Positions 47,771 to 61,054 of a stretch of DNA of 64,000 nucleotides are shown here, piece after piece. The position numbers and the translations under genes were made by a program. Position 1 is the stretch's first letter, and each line of letters opens with the position of its first letter. The DNA lies in the NCBI RefSeq assembly GCF_933775445.1, contig NC_065876.1, forward strand, positions 4,898,001 to 4,962,000. Direction: 5' to 3'. The stretch is from Argentina anserina (taxonomy: Eukaryota; Streptophyta; Magnoliopsida; Rosales; Rosaceae). The notes under the pieces were generated by a model that did no database searches, had not been told where the DNA came from, and was given only the letters and a program-made list of their open reading frames with translations.

Positions 47771-48048
47771 TCAACAATTAACACTCAGTCATACATGTGA
47801 AGTCTCGAATTCGACAAAATAGATCCAACCAATATCAATCATGAAATTTCAGAAGAAGGTGAATCATTGGAATATCGTCACAATACTCTCTACAGGACCC
47901 AACCAGAAGGTATGGCTCCTAACACTCTCGCGTACCCGGCGACATATCAATACCGAGGAGCATGTGATGGGTGCCCGCCTGCAGTCGGATCATCGCTCCC
48001 GGATGATATTGATAATCACCAAATACGCACTTAGGCTCTGATACCAAC

Positions 48049-51000
48049 TGTAACGACCCCAAAATTTCGAGCTTAAAAACTCAAAATTCTAAAGTCGTTA
48101 AACACAAAATAATCTCAATAAAATCGAAATCATTTAAGTGCACAGCGGATCATCACTGAGTTATCAATACAACTCAGAAAACCAATTATTACAACCCAAA
48201 TTATAATTTACATTACGTAAGTTGGAATGTAATAATCCTCACAATCTCTCACAAAATAGTCACACAAAATCCTCACACAAGCTGGAGGTAAATCACTTCA
48301 AGTCCTCTGAGCGGTCCGTCAATTCCCGCTAATCTACACCTGCGGAGTCATCCACTACACCATCGAATTGGTGCACCGGGATTGTAAACACAAACCCGGT
48401 AAGCTTTACAGCTCGTATGAGTAAAATCAAAATATAATTCGCATATCAAAATATACGAAAGATCACAAAACAACAAATATAAATGCCCTCATGAGTCACT
48501 CGTCAGCCCATCTGGTTGACCCAAAGAAATATGAAATAAAACGTTCATGAGGAAATTAAGTAACCCTTCTGGTTACCCAATGCATTTATAATACGGGTAC
48601 CAAGAACGCTGGTACACATCTGTTACCCCTCTCGTAATACACCGTTGATATTGGATAGCCACCCGCTACCCAACATCCAAAATACACCGAGTACCCATGA
48701 GCAGATAACCACCCGTTACCTCGCATGCAGTACTAAGGCAGACAGACTAGAGCTCTAACTGTATCGTAACTTTCGCCCGGCCAAAGGCTAGGTTTCGACT
48801 TGCCAAACACGTACAATAATCTCACATCATATTGTACCAAAAATCAGGTCCGAAGACAATTCACATTTTAACAATCTCAATGTTAAAAAATCACGTACAA
48901 TAATCACACATCTCGTCCGAAGACAAATCACCATTTTTAACATTCTCCGTGATAAAATCATGTACAATAATCACTCATCATATTTTACGTTTTAAAACTT
49001 TCACGATATCACCACAATAAAAATCATAACAGTATATTATTTAGCAAACTATATATATTCGTATTTATTACCATTCATACAATATATACATAGTTCACTA
49101 TATCCTATACATGTCATATTTCATAAACACCTGAAGAATTACGTACAATATTCTCACATCATATTGTACCATTTAAATCACAAACTCATGCAAAATTTTC
49201 CGTCACCGAAATGACTATTTTTAATGAATTAATAACAGTACGTAATTTAATGAACTATATATATATATATATGTACTTATTACCATTATACTGTATATAT
49301 GTAGTCCACTAAATTATATACATGTTGTAATTCATCTGATATACACACTTGCAAAAATGTTGAATCACCACGAGGGTAGATTCGTAATTCAGTGAGATTT
49401 TACTCACCTTATCGACTCGAGCGTAATTCACAATTCCCGATGATAATTCATTTCCTCGATTTAACGATCACCTTGAAAAGACAAGAAAATAATTTAGAAT
49501 AGTTTCTAAACCTTTAAATGCCGAAACAGTAATAATCGGTTACTGTTCAGCAATTTTCGGTTTTACAAAATTACTGTTCGGTGTCACTGTTCACTGTTAC
49601 TATTCCCGGATACTGTACATTTAAGCAATTAATACGTATTTCTGTACGTATAAATATTATATACGTATTTCTGTACGTATAAATATTATATACGTATTTC
49701 TGTACGTATAAATATTATATACGTATTTATGTACGTATAATTATTAATACGAATTTCTGTATGTATAAATATTAATACGTATTTCTGTACGTATACGTAC
49801 GATTTAAATGTAAATACAAATTCAGTAAATAAATTTTACTAAATTACCCTTTTACAAAATTACTTTTTACATTTACTGAAAGTAATTTATATTTACATTT
49901 ACCGAAGGTAAAATTTAATTACATTTACCGTAGTAAATAAAAATTACATTTACATTTACCGTACACAGTAAATTACCAAAATACCCCTTCAGTCAAAACT
50001 AATCACACCGCCTCACACGGCGGCGCGTGTGGCACACGCGCCACCTCCGGCCGGCCGCGCGTGGGGCCCACGCGCCGACGCCAACCAAGGCGCGTGTGGT
50101 GCCACCGCCGCCCGATTTCTCTCCTTTTCTTCTTCCTCCTCCTCCCCGCGGCCTCACGCCGCCTCATACTGCCTCCTACCAACCTCACGCGCCGCCTAAA
50201 GCAGCGGTAACCTCCCCTTCCATCTCTCCCTCCGATCTCCACCAACAACCTGCCAAATCACTCAAAAACATCACACAACAAACACACAATCCATCCTAGC
50301 ATGTATCTCACCTCAATTTGATGATGGGAAGCTCGTTTGGAGCTCGATGGTGGCGATGAAGATCGTTGCCGAAACTTGCAGAAGCTTGGCAACGTCGGGC
50401 GTCCTCACGGCGGCGAGTCTCGAGCTGGCGAGCTGAAGGGTGGCAGCCGTGGTCCTCGCGATGTGGTTGGGCCGAGCGGTGCACGTCACGGCGGCCCTGT
50501 GTGGTAGATCGCCGGGGCAATTCTTCGAGGTGAGGGTGGGAGTGTTTCGGGAGAGAGCAAATGAAAGAGAGTGAGAGAGTGGGAGAGAGAGTTCGGGTTG
50601 TGAAGGAGAGGAAGATGGGAGATGGGAGAGAGCTCGGGTCGTGAAGGAGAGGAAGATGGGGTTTCGGGGTGAGAGAGAGATCAGAGGGAGAGAGGGTGAG
50701 AGCGGCGGGGTGAGTGAGGGGAAGGGGTTTCCACAAATGGAAACCCTAAAACAAAATGGTTCTATTTATACCAAATTCTAAAATCGGAAACAACTTCTAT
50801 CGTTAATAACCTTTACATACGACGTCTGATTCGAACGCGTCACATACTCACGAACTCGTATCGACGAGCTCTACAACTTTCGTGAAGGAAGTTTTCGCAA
50901 CCGATTGACGGAATAAAAGTCGATATAATTGTTCGGAAACAGAACGTTTTCTTATTAAACGTTCTCGGAACGTTTCCGTTCCCGTTTCGTAACGTTTGCA

Positions 51001-51087
51001 AACAATCGTATTCGGTTTAAAACAAACTTCACAACTTAATAGAATTTAAATCAATTCAAATATTGTTTGAAAACGAGGGTTATTACA
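48049..51087 (-). repeat. 5' LTR of the gypsy/LARD element
   Basis: Starts TGTAACGACC at 48049 and ends TTATTACA at 51087. Near-identical to 41456-44482, with six instead of five minisatellite units (about 49630-49800) and a missing 16-17-bp tract near 48907. The frames at 50003-50299 and 50308-50736 duplicate those of the other LTR and are low complexity (Ser/Pro/Leu/His). Confidence 0.95.
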
Positions 51088-51092
51088 TCTAG

Positions 51093-52045
51093 TGAGGGAT
51101 CTTTTTTTTTGGGCTTGAAAAAGGGATATAGAGTCACCATTAGATCTGTTTTTAATGACCTTAGATGACTGAGATTAAGTCATAACATTCAATACTTTTT
51201 GATGAGATTGAACAGTCTGAGGTCATTAAAAAAATCACACTTTTAAAGGTCTTAACAATCACTAAATCATTTGAAAATTTGTATATGTGATATACTCATA
51301 AAGATCTATAAAATTAATGGTGGAAATGCGATTTGGTGATTTAAAAATTTGTGTAATAACATATCCTTTTTTTAAACCCAAAAAAGGGATGTCTCACAAA
51401 GTTGGGATGTCCGCAGTCCGCACAAAGTTGTAAGAGAAACAAAAAAAAATTGATTTCGGATGGGGAACGTACGTATATATAGCAGTTGAAGATATGGCAT
51501 TGGTCATTCAATAGGGGCCAGATGCACCTAAATATATTCATATTTCAAATTAACATGTTTCTCACTTTCTCACGTTTTAAATTATTATTTCATGTTTTTC
51601 TCAAAATCTTTTATTTATTATTTCATGTTTTATTGACATATGTACATTAGTTTCTCAATCCTCATAGTATATATGTCATGTGATAAGTGTTATTGTTATG
51701 ATCACTTGCAACAATAACACTAAAGTTTCATTTGGTTCACAGAGATATTGTGCACTTCACAAGGGAAAAAAATGCAACTAATGATTATCCTTTTCATTTT
51801 GATAACATAATTAAGAAAGTCATACGTTCTCATAACTTTGTAATTAACGAAAACTATAAAGTAATGTGTTGCATGTGAATAACAAATATAAGAAAATATG
51901 GCAAAACGTGATTACTTTATTGAAATGTGGACAAAATAATTTTCCCCAAATTTGTGTTCAATTCCTTCCGGCAAGCAAAAGAAAGCAATGGTGACTTATT
52001 ACTTAATTTGCTTCTTTCTCCGGGCTTAATTACTTTCTTAATGTG
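51093..52045. other. AT-rich spacer between the gypsy and copia elements
   Basis: No gene or RNA that I can support. The last 5 bp (AATCA, 52046-52050) are the target duplication of the next element. Confidence 0.5.
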
Positions 52046-52050
52046 AATCA

Positions 52051-52511
52051 TGTTAGGTAATAAGATGCCTATGTAGCAAACACAAACACAGAAACTATAA
52101 ACCAGCAAAATCAGAACAGCTAGGAATTTTAACGTGGAAACCTTTCAATGAGATTACAATCTCCAATCTCTCTAGATCTCTAGAGGAATAACACTCAAGA
52201 ATCACTCTTGGCTAACACAAGAAATAAGCTGAGCAAGAAGGATTAGTTCTCTCTGTTTCTCTCCTTACACACAGCTCACACAAATGAGAGAGAGCAAGAT
52301 ATATTTTCTTCTTTCTCCTAGCTCCTTCTACAGAGTACGAAAGGATCACCAAAGACCAAGAAACAATATTTTTATATTGTTTCTAATACCAGCTGCATTC
52401 TTTTATCAAGGCTTAAAAACCGTCTCTTTGTTTTCTCCAAAAGACATAAAGTCAAACTCAGTTTATAACACCTATTAATTAGATGTCTGGCATGAGGAGG
52501 GAACTCCAACA
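52051..52511 (-). repeat. 3' LTR of copia family B
   Basis: From TGTTAGGTAATAAGATG to GGGAACTCCAACA on the plus strand (461 bp). Compared with the other LTR it lacks a stretch between the GAACAGCTAGGA and GGATTACAATCT-type blocks but has an extra short insertion near CATAAAGTCAAACTC. Confidence 0.92.
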
Positions 52512-52515
52512 ATCT

Positions 52516-55500
52516 CCCCCTTCCCGACTCAAGCTTCGTTGACGCATACCAGCAAAAAAATTACAGTTCTCATGCTTGCCTTTAGGAAAAGACTTTGTCA
52601 GCATATCAACCATGTTGTCACTTGTATGCATTTTTTCCATCATCAACAACTTCCTTTCAAACTTCTCTCAAATCCAATGATACCTCATTTCAATGTGCTT
52701 ATACTTTGAATGAAAACTTGGATTCTTGCTGTGATGAATTGCACTTTGATTATCACAATAGATGACATACTTGCTTTGATGTAATCCAAGTTCCTGGAAA
52801 TACCTCCTCAACCATAACATTTTCTTGCAACATTCAACAACAACAATGTACTATGATTCCGTGGTAGATAAAGCTATACATTTTTGTAATTTGGATTGCC
52901 AAGAAACAACTCTCTCTGTAAAAGTAAATAAATACCCTGAAATAGGCCTCATTGTGTCTTTATCACCAGCCAAATCTGCATCAGTAAAGCCTTAAAAGAT
53001 AGGCTTATCACTCTCAAAGCATAAACACATTTTAGATGTACCTCTACGGTACCTTAGAATCCATTTAACTACTGTCCAATGTTCTCTACCAGGATTTGCA
53101 AGAAATTTGCTCACTACACCTACTGCATAGCCAATATCAGGCCTTGTACAAACCATTGCATGCATTAAACATCCTACATCAGAAGTATATGGAACTTTCT
53201 CCATCTCTTCCCTCTCTTTTACATTAGAGGGACTTTATTTCTTACTTAACTTAAAATGAGCAGCAAGAGGAACACTTACAGATCTTGCTTTGTTCATGTT
53301 GAATCTCTTAAGCACTTTCTCAATGTAACTCTCTTGAGACAGCCAAAACTTGGCTTTCTTTCTGTCTCGAGTGATCTGCATGCCAAGAATCTTCTTCGCA
53401 GCCCCCAAATCCTTAATATCAAAGGATTCATTTAATCTCTTCTTCAGCTCCTCAATTGCACATAAATTTGGACGTACAACCAACATGTCATCGACATAAA
53501 GTAATAGGACAATAAAGTCATGAGCTGAGGATTTTCTAATAAACACACAATGATTGGAGATTGTCCTCTTGAATCCATTATCCACCATGAAAGCCTCAAA
53601 CTTTTTGTACCACTGACGAGGTGCTTGTTTGAGCTCGTAAAGACTCTAATTCAATTTACATATCATGTGCTCCTTGCCTTCAACTTTAACTCCCTCCGAT
53701 TGTTCCATGAAGATGTTTTCTTCTAAATCTCCATGAAGAAAAGTTGTTTTGACATCAAGCTACTCAATTTCCAGATTCATACTTGCTGCTAATCCCAACA
53801 CAACACGAATGAAGTTCATCTTCACCACCAAAAACTATTTCATCGAAGTCAACACCTTTCTTTTGAGCAAAGCCTTTAACAACCAACCTTGTTTTGTACC
53901 TAGGTTCAAAATTTTTCAAAATTTTTGATCTTGAAAATCCACTTGTTCTTGAGCACTCGCTTTCCTTCCGATCTTTCCACCAATTCATATGTTTGATTCT
54001 TATGTAATGAATACATCTCTTCTTGCATAGCTTTCAACCATTTATCTTTGTCACTAGCATTCTCAACATCTTGAAAGCATTCTGGTTCACCCTCATCTAA
54101 GAGAAGAACATACTCATTAGATGGATATTTTGTAGAAGGCTTGTGTGTTTTTGTACTTCTTCTCAACTCTGGTGCTTGCTCAATAACCGGTGGATGCTCT
54201 TGTTGGATTACTTATGGAATTTCTTGGTTGTTTCCAGCACCATCACTTTGATCACCATTAGGAACTTCATTTGCTTCTTGCGCAACTCCATTACTAACTT
54301 CTTCATTTGTAGGAGGATTGATATGATCTAAATCAATTAGATTATCAACATATGTCTCTGATGCCTCCACATTTTCAGCATTCTCATCATTATCTTTAAT
54401 TGTTTGATCTTCAAAGAACACAACATCTCGGTTGTGAATCAATTTCTTTTTAAGAGGATCCCATAATCGGTAACCAAATTTTTCATCTGTGTACCCAAGG
54501 CGTACACACTACTTAGTTTTCTCTTCAAGCTTCCATCTTTCTTCATTTGGGACATGAACAAAAACTCTACAGCCGAAGGTCTTCAAGTGTTCATAAGAGA
54601 CATCCTTTGGAGACCACAATTGATTTGGAACATCGCCATTCAAAAGAGCTGATGGTGACAAATTGATCAAATAACAAGCTATCCTTAATGCTTCTCCCCA
54701 AAACTTTCTTGACAATTTGGAATGAGACAACATGCATCTTATCATCTCTACAATGGTGCGGTTCATCCTCTCGGCGACACCATTATGCTGTAGAGTTTGT
54801 GGAACTGATTGCTCATGTCTAATACCATGGCTTTTATCATATTCATCAAAAGGACCAATATACTCACCACCATTGTTAGTGCGAATGCATTTTAATTTTC
54901 TACCGGTCTCTTTCCACCATCATATGAAAGACCTTAAACACAGACAACATTTCATCTTTCGTCTTTAAAGCATATGCCCACACTTTTCTCGAATGATCAT
55001 CTATTAAAGTAACAAAGTAAGAAGCACCACCCATTGTTTTAACATTCATAGGACCGCACACATCAAAATAGACCAAGTCTAAAACATTTTGCTTCCGATT
55101 TTGATTTTTATGAAATGAAACTCTATGTTGCTTGCCAACTAAACTATGAGTACATTTATTTAAATGTGTACCTTGAATTCTAGGAAGCAACTCATTTGCA
55201 AGAACTTGTAGGCCTTTCTCACTCATGTGGCCAGGTCTTTTATGCCACAATTCAGCCATAACTTCCTTCTCTACAGTGTTCAGCTCCCTCTTAATTAATT
55301 GAGCTTGCATCTTGTAGAGTGTGCACAATTTGCTGCCTCTTGCTATCACCATAGAGCCTTTGCTTAATTTCCATTTTGCACAGCCAAGGAGATTCATGTA
55401 GCCATCATCATCATCTAACTTTCCAATTGAAATTAAATTCAAACGGAGGTCAGGAACATACTTTACGTCCTTGAGAACAAGTTTGCAGCCTACATTTGTT

Positions 55501-55858
55501 CTTAGAATCACATCACCAACTCCTATTATCGTGGATATGCCTTTATTTCCTATCTTACTAGACCAAGATCACCAGCTTTGTAGTTTGAGAAGAATTCCTT
55601 CCGAGGAGTAGCATGGAAAGAAGCTCTACTATCAACAACCCATGTAACTCCATCACTAGAGAGGCTCAAGCATGTTTTTTCACATTTAGAGACTAGTTCT
55701 TCACATTCTAGAGACTTCGACAATATTATGATGTCACCATCCGATGATATGGCATTAGTGTCAGCCTCATCTTCCTTCTCTTCCTTCTTCTTTTGTCTCT
55801 TTAATTTTCTGCATTCTCTTCTATAATGACCCTTCTCATTACAGTGGTAACACACCAT
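52516..55858 (-). pseudogene. Copia family B pol: zinc knuckle, protease, integrase, RT, RNase H (broken)
   Basis: Read leftward from 55858: a CCHC knuckle (CYHCNEKGHYRREC), a protease-like site DSRASFHAT where the usual DSGAS glycine is replaced by Arg, a GAG-pre-integrase (LWHKRPGHMSEKGL), integrase (DLVYFDVCGPMNV, then FVTLIDDHSRKVWAY), a further integrase frame (54509-54766), reverse transcriptase pieces (ENASDKDKWLKAMQEEMYSL; LLLYVDDMLVV at about 53495-53530), and RNase H-region frames (52992-53204). Several frame breaks separate the pieces, for example at 54500, 53990 and 53210. Not functional as read. Confidence 0.88.
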
Positions 55859-55859
55859 C

Positions 55860-56018
55860 TGTCAGTTAGCGTGATTCAAGGAGCCAATTAAGGCTTGATT
55901 GGTGGAGAGCCAATTAGGGAGTAATTTGTGTTAATTGTACTTTTGTTAGTCTATTTAGAGAACACTTCAATGTAAGAAACAATCAAGCAATATACAACAA
56001 GCATCATGCCTTTCTTCT
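55860..56018 (+). repeat. 5' LTR of copia family A, copy 2
   Basis: TGTCAGTTAGCGTGATTCAA to CCTTTCTTCT, 159 bp. Differs from the other LTR by roughly eight substitutions and a 4-bp indel by eye. Confidence 0.85.
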
Positions 56019-56540
56019 TGGCATCAGAGCCATTTCTTTTCATCCCTGTTTTTTTCTGGGTTTATTTTTTGGCAACCTCCTGCAGCAGTGACCTCACATG
56101 TGGATTGGGAATCACAACACCAATGTCTATTGCTTCAAATACTTGCAGAACACCAATCACAACACCAATGTGTGTTACCTTTTTGATACTCAAGCCTTCC
56201 TAAAAAGAGCTCTTACTTCCTCATAGTTTAGATAACCACTTTCACGCAGAGAGGACTCAGCTTCTTCAATATTGCTATTATCCACCTTTGCTGCCTTGTC
56301 TCCACTCGAGCTCGAGGCTCTGCTCAAAGCCGCCTGCCACCTCCCACCTCCCTCCTCCTGCTGCCCATCAGTGCACGTTCACCAACGGTGCAAGTGCACC
56401 AGAGGCAGTGTAAGTGCAATGACATTACAAATACACCGACAATGCAAGTACACCAGAAGCAGTGCAAGGGCACCCGAGGCAGGTTTCTTTCAACTTTTTT
56501 TTATTCCGCTGCATAACTACCGATTTGTTGATTATTTTAC

Positions 56541-59500
56541 AATGGGTTCTGGAAACGACAAAGAAAGTTCTCAGATTACTGACATTTAGATGTTTGAAGT
56601 ACCTGTCAAGAATTCTGAAAGTAGTTCATTCGGGAGAACCAAACTCAATGAGACCAATTTCCGTAAATAGAAGAGAATTATGGCAGCTCATCTTCGAGGA
56701 ATGCACAAGATGTGGCATGTAACCGAAGTAACTAAGGCTCCTAGTATCGATGATATTGTTGCCTACACTAAGTGGGACGACGATGATGGTCTTGTAATGT
56801 CAGTCTTGTGGAAAGCAATGAATGAAGAGATAGTTGATCTGGTGGAGGCATGTGACACTGCGCATGCAATATGGAAGACACTGGAAGGCTTATATACTAA
56901 TGACTCTGACTTCATACAGGTTCATGAGTTAATGTGCACAGCTTTGGCGATGCAATAGGATGGGCAACCGGTGGCGCAATATTTCACCAAACTAAAAAAT
57001 ATTTGGGCTGAGATTGATGTGAAACGTCCTTGCATGATAAAAAATCAGGAGGATATTGTTTGGTACCAATAGGAGAAGAAGCTTGAGTGAGTTCACCATT
57101 TCCTGAAAGGTCTTGATTCAAAGCATAACAGTGCGAAAGGAGAATTGCTCTGAAATCTCGAGCCCCCTAGCCTAATCACAACTTTCACATATATCCGTAA
57201 AGATGAGTCCCAGCATGAGATTCTTCATCAGGCACGAGTTGAAGTTTCCAGTCTTACTGTTCATGCTAGATCTCCAGCACCCCTTCAACATGCAACTTCA
57301 ACTCCATTTCATCAGTAAGGACCACCACCAGGCTTCTGGAATCAGCTCTGCCCTCCTTGCTCTTATTTTCATGATACTAACCATGCTCGTGCAACTTGTT
57401 GGAAGTTGTATCCACATCTTAGGCCTAAGAGGCATAATTATCGTCCCAAGGCCAAAGCAGCTATTCAATTCATCCAAGAGCCAGATATCTATGGTGTGGT
57501 TGGACATGATCATCATACAGCAGGAGGAGCAACACCTACCGCATCCATAGTTGGTCGTGGTAAAATTGGTATGGCTTTAAATATTTCTAACTTTATTGTT
57601 TTTGATACATGGATTATTGATTCTGGTGCGTCTGATCATATGACTTATGACAAATCTTATTTTACCATATTATCTCCTTCACCAGTATCCTATGTCACTA
57701 ATCCTAATGGTGAGGCATTCCCCGTGTTAGGGAAATGGTCTGTTCGTATTACTCTCACAATAGAGCTTCACAATGTGCTATATGTACCTGCTTTATCTCA
57801 TCATTTGATATCTGTCCCACAATTGAACACTTACGCTAAGTGTTATGTGACATTTTTTCCTATATATGTGATCTTTCAGGATCTTCTTACTGGGGAGTTA
57901 ATTGGTCGGGGATATCTAAGGGGCAGGTTGTTTCATCTGGATCAGACATATGCGGGGGAGAAACCGGGGGCACAGTCTCAGACCGCTTTAATCTCCACTT
58001 CTGACAAGCTATGTGAAGTTTGGTTATGACATTGTCGCTTAGGACATCCATCTTTTAGTGTTATGAAAAAATCCATGCCTACTTTGTTTGAGTCTTTTTT
58101 ACGTTGTGAGACATGTGTTTTGGGCAAGAGTCAACGATCTACTTATTCTCCTAGTACTTCTCAAAAAAGTATTTCTTTTGAATTAATTCATTCTGATGTT
58201 TGGGGACACTCTAAAGAGTCTACTGTGTCAGGAATGCGGTATTATGTGTCATTTATTCATGATTGCACACGTCTTTCATGGATTATTCTCCTTAAAACTA
58301 AAGATGAGGTTTTTTCGGCTTTTCAAGCTTTCTATACCATTGTCCAAACACAATATAATGCCACAATTAGAGTTCTTCGTTCTGATAATGGGGGGGGAAT
58401 ATGTGAATCGTGTCTTTCAGGACTTCTTTAACACACACTGAATTGTTCATCAAACAACGTGTCCTTATACACCTGAGCAGAATGGCGTTTCTGAAAGGAA
58501 AAATCGTCATTTACTTGATATGACTCGGTGTATCCTTTTTAGTGCCCATATGCCTAAGTACCGTTGGGATGATGCTGTCATAACTTCTGCCCACCTTATT
58601 AATCGTCTTCCCTCTCGTGTCATTCAATGAAAAGTTCCATATGAAGTGCTTGCATCTCATATCTCATTACCCTCTTTTCATAATCTTCCTGCCCGTGTTT
58701 TTGGTTGTGTTGCTTTTGTCCATCTTCCCAAACACCAGAGGTCTAAGTTGGATGCCCGGGCAGTTAAATGTGTCTTTGTTGGGTATGGAGGACATCAGAA
58801 AGGGTACCGGTGCTATCATCCACCTACCAGGTAGTACTATGTCACTTTGGATGTTACTTTCTTTGAGGATATGAGTTATTTTACTTCTTCTGATACTGCT
58901 CTTCCAAGGGAGAATTCATATTTTGAAAAGTTGTATCATGGAGAGGGGGAGACGAGTGAGCCAGTCGATATGGTCCCCAGTTCAGTTGAGATTACCAATG
59001 TGTCAGCTACACCGGCACCACCAGATGATTCCGGTGTAGTCACTCCCGAGATTCCGGTACTAGAAGATGACAACACTGCCCCTCATGTCTCTCGTACTAT
59101 TGTTTATACACCTGGCCAATGCTCTCTTGGTACAGAAGATCACTCATCTGAGGTTAGTTATTCTCTTGGCCAATGCTCTCTTGGTACAATATGTCTTGCC
59201 AAATAGGTCTACTCGAGGTCAGTCAACAAAAAAATATGAACCTACCCTTCATGCTAAAGCTAAGTATCATGTGGCAAACTTTATGTCTAACAAAAGATTG
59301 TCTAAGTCATATGAATCATTTGTGAATCAAATATCTACTGTATCAGTACCTAACAAAGTGCATGATGCATGTGGAGATCCAAAATGGAGGAAAACAATAG
59401 AGGAAGAAATTGAAGCATTATAAAAGAACAATACTTGGGAGCTTGTATCTCCACCATATGGAAAGAAGGTAGTGGAATGTCGTTTGGTGTTTACAGTGAA

Positions 59501-60884
59501 GCATAATCCAGATGGGTTAGTGAGCCAGTATAAAGCACGCCTAGTAGCAAAGGGGTTCACCCAGACATATGACATAGACTATGATGAGACATTTGCACCT
59601 GTTGCAAAGATAAACACTATTCGGGTATTAATTTCTTTTGCTGCTAGCTTAAACTGACCACTTAGACAGTTTGATGTTAAGAATGCATTCTTTCATGGAG
59701 AACTTACAGAGGAAGTATACATGGATCTTCCGCTTGGTTATGTGGCCGCTTCTCCGAGTAACCTTGTATGCAGATTGAGAAAGTCTTTGTATGGTCTTAA
59801 ACAGTCACCTCATGCTTGGTTTGGAAGATTTTCACAATTCATGAGGAAAATTGGCTACAGACAAAGTAATTCAGACCACACATTATTTCTCAGACACCAA
59901 CAAGAGAAGGTAACAACCCTAATTATATATGTTGATGATATGATAGTTACTGGGAATGATACTTATGAGGTGGATAGATTACAGAAACAGCTAGCCACAA
60001 AGTTTGAGATGAAAGACCTAGGTACACTCAAGTACTTCTTGGGCATTGAGGTAGCCCGGGGAAGTGATGGTATCTATCTGTATCAGAGGAAGTACATCCT
60101 TGATCTACTAACAGAGACATGTATGTTGGATTGCACTCCCATTGATACTCCTATTGAGCAGAACCATCGGTTAGCAGAGTATCCAGATCAAGTGCCTACT
60201 GAAAAAACTCGTTATCAGAGGCTAGTTGGACGCCTGATTTATTTATCACATACCAGACCAGATGTTGCGTATGTAGTAAGTGTAGTGAGTCAGTTCATGC
60301 ATAGTCCCAGTATGGACCACATGGATGCTGTTGTAAGAATTTTGAGGTACTTGAAGTCATCTCCAGGGAGAGGAGTGATGTTTTCTAATCACAATAATAT
60401 CCTTGAGGTTTGTGGCTTCACAAATGCAAATTGGGCTGGAAATATTACAGATCGGAAATCCACATCAGGGTACTTTACCTTTGTTGGGGGTAATCTTGTT
60501 ACGTGGAAGAGTAAGAAACAAAAGGTGGTAGCTCGATCTGGTGCTGAAGCAGAGTATAGAGGTATGGCTCAGGGAGTGTACGAATTCTTATAGCTTAGAA
60601 ATTTGCTACAAGATTTGGGTATTAAACCTAAGTGTGCTATGCAGCTATATTGTGACAACAAAGCATCTATTGATATTTCACATAATCATGTGCAACATGA
60701 TCGTACACAACATGTGGAGGTTGATCGTCACTTTATAAAGGAGAAGCTAGAGGCTAAAATCATTAGCTTTCTTTTTGTTCATACAGAAGAGCAACTTGCC
60801 GATATGCTCACAAAAAGAGTTTGTAAGAAGGCATTTTATGACTCAATTAGCAAGTTGGGCATGATTGATATGTATGCGCCAACT
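56541..60884 (+). pseudogene. Copia family A gag-pol with multiple in-frame stops
   Basis: Order of domains: gag start at 56541 (UBN2-like, MHKMWHVTEVTKAPSIDDI at about 56700), TAG stops near 56956 and 57069, protease motif WIIDSGASDHMTYD (about 57610), GAG-pre-integrase (GHPSFSVMKK, 58040), integrase (LIHSDVWGHSKESTVSG, then VLRSDNGGG at about 58375), integrase C-terminus with FGCVAFVHLPKHQR, RT from about 59470 ([31 protein letters not shown] at about 59925), and RNase H ending ADMLTKRVCKKAFYDS (60884). Stops and frameshifts break gag, integrase, RT and RNase H, but RT-RH keeps a 290-codon frame (59721-60593). A short duplication of GGCCAATGCTCTCTTGGTAC at about 59114 and 59170 sits between integrase and RT. 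Confidence 0.9.
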
Positions 60885-60894
60885 TGAGGGGGAG

Positions 60895-61049
60895 TGTTAG
60901 TTAGCGTGATTCAAGGAGCCAATTAAGGCTTAATTGGAGGAGAGCCAGAGAGTAATTTGTGTTAATTGTATTTTTGTTAGTCTATTTATAAAACACTTCA
61001 ATGTAAGAAACAATCAAGCAATATACAACAAGCATCGTACCTTTCTTCT
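60895..61049 (+). repeat. 3' LTR of copia family A, copy 2
   Basis: TGTTAGTTAGCGTGATTCAA to CCTTTCTTCT, 155 bp, after the GAGGGGGAG polypurine tract. Confidence 0.85.
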
Positions 61050-61054
61050 CGATC

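Larger units (their letters stand above)
41456..51087 (-). mobile_element. Ty3/gypsy-derived LTR element, LARD-like, about 9.6 kb
   Basis: TCTAG is present at 41451-41455 and 51088-51092, a perfect 5-bp target duplication. Two direct LTRs of about 3.03 kb run from TGTAACGACC to TTATTACA. The initiator-Met-type primer-binding complement (CTCTGATACCAA, about 48036-48047) lies by the right LTR, and a polypurine tract (complement of ATCTACCCCCCTT, 44483-44495) lies by the left LTR. The element therefore reads right to left. The 3.57-kb interior has only short coding remnants. Long LTRs, a short non-coding interior and small autonomous-like pieces fit a LARD or a decayed Del/Tekay chromovirus. Confidence 0.93.
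55860..61049 (+). mobile_element. Ty1/copia element, family A, copy 2, nested in family B
   Basis: Short LTRs flank a gag-to-RNase H interior: left LTR 55860-56018, right LTR 60895-61049. The left LTR is followed directly by TGGCATCAGAGCC (56019), a primer-binding site for initiator-Met tRNA with one mismatch. A polypurine tract GAGGGGGAG precedes the right LTR. The 5-bp flanks CCATC (55855-55859) and CGATC (61050-61054) match at four of five positions. The insertion splits the zinc-knuckle/gag region of the opposite-strand family B element. Same family as the truncated copy at 3325-5843. Confidence 0.9.
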
